This document shows, one piece after another, positions 59,832 through 64,000 of a stretch of DNA of 64,000 bases (positions are counted from its first letter, which is position 1; every line of letters starts with the position of its first letter). The DNA lies in the IMG/VR virus record IMGVR_UViG_3300018080_000009, positions 1 through 64,000 of that record; one strand, written 5' to 3'. The translations under genes and the position numbers were made by a program. The notes under the pieces are model-generated. The model saw only the letters and a program-made list of their open reading frames with translations, was not told the origin of the DNA and did no database searches. Source of the stretch: a virus.

Positions 59832-60536
59832 ATGAAAACTTTAATGCATTTGTGTCTTTTGTTTCTTTTGGTTTTGTTTCAGTGTTCAGAAGGAGAAATA
59901 GATAGAGATTCCGATACTGATACGGACACAGATACCTATACAGGAGGTGATGTAGATGGAGACTCTGATACTGATACCGATAATGATACTGATAGCGATT
60001 CAGATATGGACACAGATACTGATACCGATTCCGACTCCGACACGGATACAGATACTGACGCAGATATTGATACTGATAGCGACAGTGACAGTGACACGGA
60101 TGTAGACGGAGATACTTGGGTAGATCCAGATACAGGTTTGATGTGGATAACAAGTCCTTGGAATGCTCTTCCGTCACTTTCTCAAGATGATGCCATCTTG
60201 TATTGTCAAAATTTGGATTATGCTGGAAATACAGATTGGAGACTTCCTGATATTGAAGAAATGAGGACGGTAGTAGTAGATTGTCCAGATATTGAGCCAG
60301 AAGGTGATTGTGGAGTGACTGAAGACTGTCTAGAATCTTATTGTGTAGAAGGATGCATTTTTTGTGACGACGGGAATTCTCATCAAGAAGAAGTTTTTGG
60401 AGGACCGTTTATGTACTTGTGGTCTTCGTCTCCAATTCCCGATTGGCCAGAATATGGTTGGACTATGAGCTATGCAAATGCTGGTATTGTTGCTGTAATT
60501 TCTGAGAACCCTTGGTACGTGAGATGTGTCCGTTAA
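59832..60536 (+). CDS. Secreted Asp/Thr-repeat protein with DUF1566-like domain
   Basis: 234 codons, ATAAGGAGGTG before ATG, the strongest site in the region. Residues 1-18 are a signal sequence ending LFQC, lipoprotein-like though Gln before Cys is unusual. Residues 23-95 repeat Asp-Thr/Asp-Ser dipeptides (a long acidic, possibly calcium-binding stalk). Residues 96-234 resemble a DUF1566 (Lcl-like) domain: TGLMWITSPWNALPSL, LDYAGNTDWRLPDIEEM and YLWSSSPIPDW, with about ten Cys that may form disulfides. Such proteins are frequent on Myxococcota surfaces. Probably displayed on the infected cell; possibly superinfection exclusion. Host-derived by inference. Confidence 0.75.
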   Translation: MKTLMHLCLLFLLVLFQCSEGEIDRDSDTDTDTDTYTGGDVDGDSDTDTDNDTDSDSDMDTDTDTDSDSDTDTDTDADIDTDSDSDSDTDVDGDTWVDPDTGLMWITSPWNALPSLSQDDAILYCQNLDYAGNTDWRLPDIEEMRTVVVDCPDIEPEGDCGVTEDCLESYCVEGCIFCDDGNSHQEEVFGGPFMYLWSSSPIPDWPEYGWTMSYANAGIVAVISENPWYVRCVR

Positions 60537-60555
60537 AAACAATTGGATAAAAAGT

Positions 60556-60583
60556 TTGACAAAACTCTAGTATATAATATACT
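60556..60583 (+). promoter_or_regulatory. Sigma70-like promoter, best of the TTGACAAAAC set
   Basis: TTGACA (60556-60561), 16-base spacer, TATACT (60578-60583). The ten-base core TTGACAAAAC is shared with 40674 and 51304. It lies 62 bases before the next gene and after the secreted protein gene, so it starts the last transcript in the window. Confidence 0.7.
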
Positions 60584-60644
60584 TGCCGTATGAACTGTAA
60601 CCGTAAAATTCTCAGTCCAAATGACGGAAGGAGATTCAGTAGAC

Positions 60645-61391
60645 ATGCCAAAGACACAGCAGTCAGACAAAGAAAAATTTGGGGTTACGAAGGAGATGAG
60701 AGAAACATATGAACGCATAATGCGTCGAAGACTCTCTAGTCCTACATTCCATTACAGAGTTGATGAAAACGGTGAAGAGGTGAAAGTCTATCATCGAGAC
60801 AGATCAACGAATTGGAATGATTCCAATGAAGGCACTGTCCGAAGAAAACAGCCGTATATGATGGGAGAGGGATTAGGTAACAATCTAGGGATTGATAAGC
60901 CTAAGTATACGTATTCTGAACGAGTCGAGGAGGTAGATGAAGAAGAAAGAGATTTCCAGAGGAAGGTACGTAGACTCAAGACTCAGTTGACTCGTAGGAA
61001 AAATAAGGTAAGAGTTGAATCCCAGAAGAAGGCTGAAGAGGACGGAAGGTGGATGACAGGACAACGTATTTTTGCTCTCAAGCGTACGTATGATCAGAAT
61101 TTGAATCATGGTCGTGATTTTGAGACTCGTTCAAAACGCTTGAAGATACAGATTCCCGATGGAGTAGATGTTGCCCAGACAGAATTTGGTATGCTCCTCA
61201 TTATTCCAGTAATAGAAGCAGAAGAGGGTTGGAGCAAAGGTTTAGGCAATCCGAAGAAAGATCCATATGGCAGGAATTTTTGGGTCAGTACCGAAGTCAA
61301 AGAGGCAGTCCAGAATTTATTTGGATATGTTAATTGGGAACGACCCCTAACTATTCCAGAAGCAGAGCAGTTTGGAGTAAAGGTGTTGTAA
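60645..61391 (+). CDS. Hypothetical charged protein
   Basis: 248 codons from ATG 60645 with AGGAGA 10 bases upstream; an ATG at 60621 is also in frame but lacks a site. Highly charged and helical in the first 150 residues (RDFQRKVRRLKTQLTRRKNK), then a compact part (GVDVAQTEFGMLLIIPVIEA, WERPLTIPEAEQFGVKVL). No motif recognised. TAATG overlap with the QueC-like gene. Confidence 0.55.
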   Translation: MPKTQQSDKEKFGVTKEMRETYERIMRRRLSSPTFHYRVDENGEEVKVYHRDRSTNWNDSNEGTVRRKQPYMMGEGLGNNLGIDKPKYTYSERVEEVDEEERDFQRKVRRLKTQLTRRKNKVRVESQKKAEEDGRWMTGQRIFALKRTYDQNLNHGRDFETRSKRLKIQIPDGVDVAQTEFGMLLIIPVIEAEEGWSKGLGNPKKDPYGRNFWVSTEVKEAVQNLFGYVNWERPLTIPEAEQFGVKVL

Positions 61392-62104
61392 TGATAAGGC
61401 ATGTAGTTTTGATGTCTGGCGGACCAGATTCTTTGATTACGCTTCAGTTTGTGAAGAATAATTATTTGCCTGGGTTAGTGATTCCGATACATGTGAGCAT
61501 GAATCATCTGTATGATACTGCTGAGAAGAAAGCTCTAGGCAAGATAGAAGCCTTGATGCAGATTGAGATTCAAGAATTCAAGGGTAGATTTGATTTCTCC
61601 AGGATAGAAGAGTCAGATGCCAATATCTATGGCAGGAATGCGTACTTATGTATCGCAGCAGCTTCAGTAGTACCAAAAGGTGACGATGCCTATATTTGGT
61701 TGTCGGTTCAAAAAGACGAGAGATCTATTCCAGATAGAAGTGATGCGTTTTTTGATAAGATGAGTAGGGTTTTGGCAGTTTTGAATAAGCCAAATGAGTT
61801 GGTAGTGAGTACTCCGTGGACGAATAAAGACAAAACAGATATGGTGAGGTATTTCCTGAATGAAGGAGGGAGTACAGGAGTACTTAGGTCTAGTTGGTCT
61901 TGTTACAAGGATACGTCAGTACAGTGTGGAAATTGTCCAGCTTGTATTCGAAGATACATAGCATTCAGTTTGAATGGGATTGAAGAAGAGTATTTAGAAA
62001 ATCCGAAGAATTCAGCTACTGCACTGGATTACATTAATAGAGCTAGAGTTGGTGAGTATTATTCAGAAGAACGTAACCAAAGGATTTTGGCTGCGTTGAC
62101 ATAG
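61391..62104 (+). CDS. QueC-like PP-loop enzyme (7-cyano-7-deazaguanine synthase-like)
   Basis: 237 codons from ATG 61391. PP-loop SGGPDS (9-14) and zinc cluster SCYKDTSVQCGNCPAC with Cys171, Cys179, Cys182 and Cys185 match QueC. QueC converts carboxy-deazaguanine to preQ0 with ATP and ammonia. In phages it usually serves 7-deazaguanine DNA modification that defeats restriction enzymes; the partner genes (folE, queD, queE, dpdA) are not in this window. A QatC-like role is an alternative. Confidence 0.75.
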   Translation: MIRHVVLMSGGPDSLITLQFVKNNYLPGLVIPIHVSMNHLYDTAEKKALGKIEALMQIEIQEFKGRFDFSRIEESDANIYGRNAYLCIAAASVVPKGDDAYIWLSVQKDERSIPDRSDAFFDKMSRVLAVLNKPNELVVSTPWTNKDKTDMVRYFLNEGGSTGVLRSSWSCYKDTSVQCGNCPACIRRYIAFSLNGIEEEYLENPKNSATALDYINRARVGEYYSEERNQRILAALT

Positions 62105-62172
62105 GTCAATAAACAAGGGCAGTATGCCCACGATGTGTGAAGCTAAAATGGCTGAGGACACAGGAGGAAGAT

Positions 62173-63258
62173 ATGTCAATAAAAGTCGAAGAAGTGAGTA
62201 TTGATAACTGTCGAGTAGATCCGGAGTTCAATACTCGTACACATGGTTTGGGAGATCTCACAGGATTGATTGAGAGCATCAAGTCCGGTGGTATTGAGCA
62301 GCCGTTGTCAGGCAAAGTCAGTGACTCAGGTATGGTTGATATTTTTGTCGGATTCAGACGATTTGCTGCTGCACAAGAAGCCGGTCTGTCCAAGATTCCG
62401 ATAAAGCTGTATCCCCGAAGGAAAGTGACGTTGAAGCAGATGCTCTTGAAGAATGTCATTGAGAACGTTCATAGGGAGAATTTGAACCCAGTTGATGAAG
62501 CGCTTGCTTTCCAGAGGATGCAGACAGATCATAAGATGTCCACGGACGAAATATGTGGGGAATTAGGTCTAAAGAAGTCTTATATCCAGAATAGATTTAG
62601 GCTTTTAAAGCTTGAGGAGATAGTACGGGATGCAGTGCATCGAGGACGTATTTCAATTACTTCGGCTTTGGATATAGATCGTCTTCCAAAAGATAAGCAG
62701 AAGAGATTCGTGGACATTGCTGAAGACATGGGGGGCCAGAAATTAACCGATTTGATAGACAAGGAATTGAACAAGATTCAGAAGAAGATTGATACGAAAG
62801 ATGGCCCTGAAGATACATCGCCAGAGAGTCCAGTAGACCCGAATGATGTTGCAGAATGTGTCAGAAGCTCTAAGAGGTATGTCTCCCATTTGACTGATGC
62901 ATTGAAATATTCTTCAGAGGAAAGTGAAGGCATCAAGGGAGTGAACCTTCGGGTTTTAGAACTAGATGATCTCAAAGCAGTGACCAAGTTCTACGGAGAT
63001 CTCTGTGACATTGTTGAGCCAGAGATTGAATTCAATGAAAAGGCTCAGAAGGAGATCATTTCCACAGTCGAAGGTCAGTTGAATGTAGAGTTGGATCTTG
63101 AGGCTCCGGTAGTAAGGCAGTCTTTGATTCGTTCAGTAAGTGAACGAGCTCAAGAGATAGCCAGGGTTCAAGCTGGAGAGGGAAAGCGTCCTAGAGTTAC
63201 GTATCAAATTGCCAAAGAAGCAATTGATGAGTTCTACGATCCAATAGAGTCCGAATAA
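62173..63258 (+). CDS. ParB-like protein
   Basis: 361 codons from ATG 62173 with CAGGAGGAAGAT upstream. N-terminal ParB/Spo0J domain: GFRRFAAAQEAG (60-71) for the GERR-type box and IENVHRENLNPVDEA (96-110). Helix-turn-helix around 118-145 (MSTDEICGELGLKKSYIQ). C-terminal 170 residues are acidic and specific. No parA lies in the window, so it may act as a DNA-binding or CTP-dependent regulator rather than in partition. Confidence 0.8.
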   Translation: MSIKVEEVSIDNCRVDPEFNTRTHGLGDLTGLIESIKSGGIEQPLSGKVSDSGMVDIFVGFRRFAAAQEAGLSKIPIKLYPRRKVTLKQMLLKNVIENVHRENLNPVDEALAFQRMQTDHKMSTDEICGELGLKKSYIQNRFRLLKLEEIVRDAVHRGRISITSALDIDRLPKDKQKRFVDIAEDMGGQKLTDLIDKELNKIQKKIDTKDGPEDTSPESPVDPNDVAECVRSSKRYVSHLTDALKYSSEESEGIKGVNLRVLELDDLKAVTKFYGDLCDIVEPEIEFNEKAQKEIISTVEGQLNVELDLEAPVVRQSLIRSVSERAQEIARVQAGEGKRPRVTYQIAKEAIDEFYDPIESE

Positions 63259-63331
63259 TACACTCATACAGGGAAGATTGGCGCTGTCCAGATAAGATGT
63301 CTGGTAGTAGTCGATAGAAATAGGAGGAGAT

Positions 63332-63805
63332 ATGGATAAGACAGACAAAGAGATAGTTTGGCTTCCTATTGATTTAGCTAAGAAAGTTAAAGATGCTGAA
63401 TCAACGAAGGAATTAGATGCTTTGATTATCGGCTATCTTGATGAGTCCAGAGGAGAAGTTAAAGCAAATCTTGAGAGTTTGGATGCGGATTTGTTGCAGT
63501 ATCGTGCAATGATGACCAAGGCTAAAGTTGCTTTTAGAGAAGCCAAGGATGAGCAATGTACTGCATCCTATGAGCTTTGGGAGAATTTCGATAAGGAATT
63601 GCCTAAAGTAAAGGAGAAGATTATGAGGATTGTTCGTATCTTGAATCCTTTGTCCAAGCAACTTAAGGAAATTGACGATCTCATGAGGAAGATAAACACA
63701 TATCAGTTAGAGAAAGTAGCTGAATTGCTTTCCAGGATTGAGAATGCGAGTCCAGCTCTTTTGAAGGCCATAGGTCTTTTTGTCAGTGAAGAAAGGGGAG
63801 AGTAG
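63332..63805 (+). CDS. Hypothetical coiled-coil protein
   Basis: 157 codons, TAGGAGGAGAT before ATG. Long helices with coiled-coil pattern (SLDADLLQYRAMMTKAKVAF ... KEIDDLMRKINTYQLEKVAE). No motif. It follows parB-like and may be co-transcribed. Function unknown. Confidence 0.55.
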   Translation: MDKTDKEIVWLPIDLAKKVKDAESTKELDALIIGYLDESRGEVKANLESLDADLLQYRAMMTKAKVAFREAKDEQCTASYELWENFDKELPKVKEKIMRIVRILNPLSKQLKEIDDLMRKINTYQLEKVAELLSRIENASPALLKAIGLFVSEERGE

Positions 63806-63806
63806 T

Positions 63807-64000
63807 ATGGAGTTCAAGGAATTTAATGCTTTATTGAAAAGACATTTTCATGAAATGTCGAGTGGAGAGCAGTATCTGTTTGTAACGGATGTGACTCCAG
63901 ACGATATGTGGGATGTTTATATGGAGAGCTTTCCCCCAGGAACGAATGAAGTTTTCAGGGAGAGGAGAGAATTTGATTGTGCCTGTTGCAAGCAATTCAT
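63807..64000 (+). CDS. Hypothetical protein, cut by window end
   Basis: ATG 63807, 1 base after the previous stop, GGGGAG upstream at 63795-63800; open to base 64000 (64 full codons). Aromatic, acidic N-terminal part and then CACC near the cut, a possible first half of a zinc site. Function unknown. Confidence 0.55.
   Translation, partial: MEFKEFNALLKRHFHEMSSGEQYLFVTDVTPDDMWDVYMESFPPGTNEVFRERREFDCACCKQF

Noticed and set aside
59830-60177. 115-codon minus-strand ORF with Tyr/Gln/Arg repeats
   Set aside because: It is the reverse complement of the Asp/Thr repeat region, so it only mirrors that repeat.

Overview
This 64 kb window is part of the genome of a tailed double-stranded DNA phage with a contractile tail (myovirus morphology). 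All convincing genes lie on the + strand, are tightly packed, and often overlap by 1-8 bases (TAATG, ATGA). The window is cut from a larger molecule: it opens inside one gene and closes inside another. No integrase, repressor, tRNA or CRISPR array was seen. The host is not certain. A secreted Asp/Thr-repeat protein with a DUF1566-type domain at 59832-60536 resembles surface proteins common in Deltaproteobacteria such as Myxococcota, which is weak evidence for that kind of host.

Layout. (1) 1-1179: five small genes of unknown role, then a 395-base gene-poor stretch with a stranded perfect ribosome-binding site and a G-rich tract. (2) 1575-12148: packaging and head genes: large terminase, portal, minor head protein, scaffold-like protein, N4-gp56-type major capsid protein, and neck/connector proteins. 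(3) 12230-26044: contractile tail: sheath, tube, frameshifted assembly chaperone, tape measure, CIS-tube-like baseplate proteins, hub, spike, gp25-like wedge, baseplate J. (4) 26051-40119: a long series of baseplate-periphery and fibre proteins, including a permuted NlpC/P60-like enzyme and a tail-protein-I-like gene. (5) 40171-46671: structured RNA leader, holin-like gene, a Pol-beta-like nucleotidyltransferase, a pyrimidine-dimer glycosylase, MazG, a replication-initiator-like protein, nuclease, DnaC-like loader and an amidase endolysin. (6) 46664-59801: replication and recombination: HExxH membrane protein, DnaB helicase, primase, secreted transglycosylase-like protein, single-strand binding protein, family A DNA polymerase, SF2 helicase, RecA, and a resolvase-like nuclease. 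(7) 59832-64000: secreted repeat protein, QueC-like enzyme, ParB-like protein and a cut gene.

The standout is in the terminase gene. An intein (2166-3269) interrupts TerL directly after its Walker B motif. The LAGLIDADG homing endonuclease expected inside the intein is not in the intein frame. It lies in the +1 frame at 2479-3222 with its own Shine-Dalgarno, GTG start and stop, while the intein frame stays open through the whole overlap. Removing the overlap leaves about the length of a mini-intein. This looks like a dual-coded selfish element: a splicing protein and a separately translated endonuclease read from the same DNA.

Other notable signals are a canonical -1 slippery heptamer in the tail assembly chaperone, a 16-bp RNA stem closing a branched leader before the holin, a five-copy TAGACATT array, three promoters sharing TTGACAAAAC, a terminator or attenuator before the replication initiator, a RecA with a four-Cys insertion, and a Pol-beta-like protein lacking one catalytic Asp.
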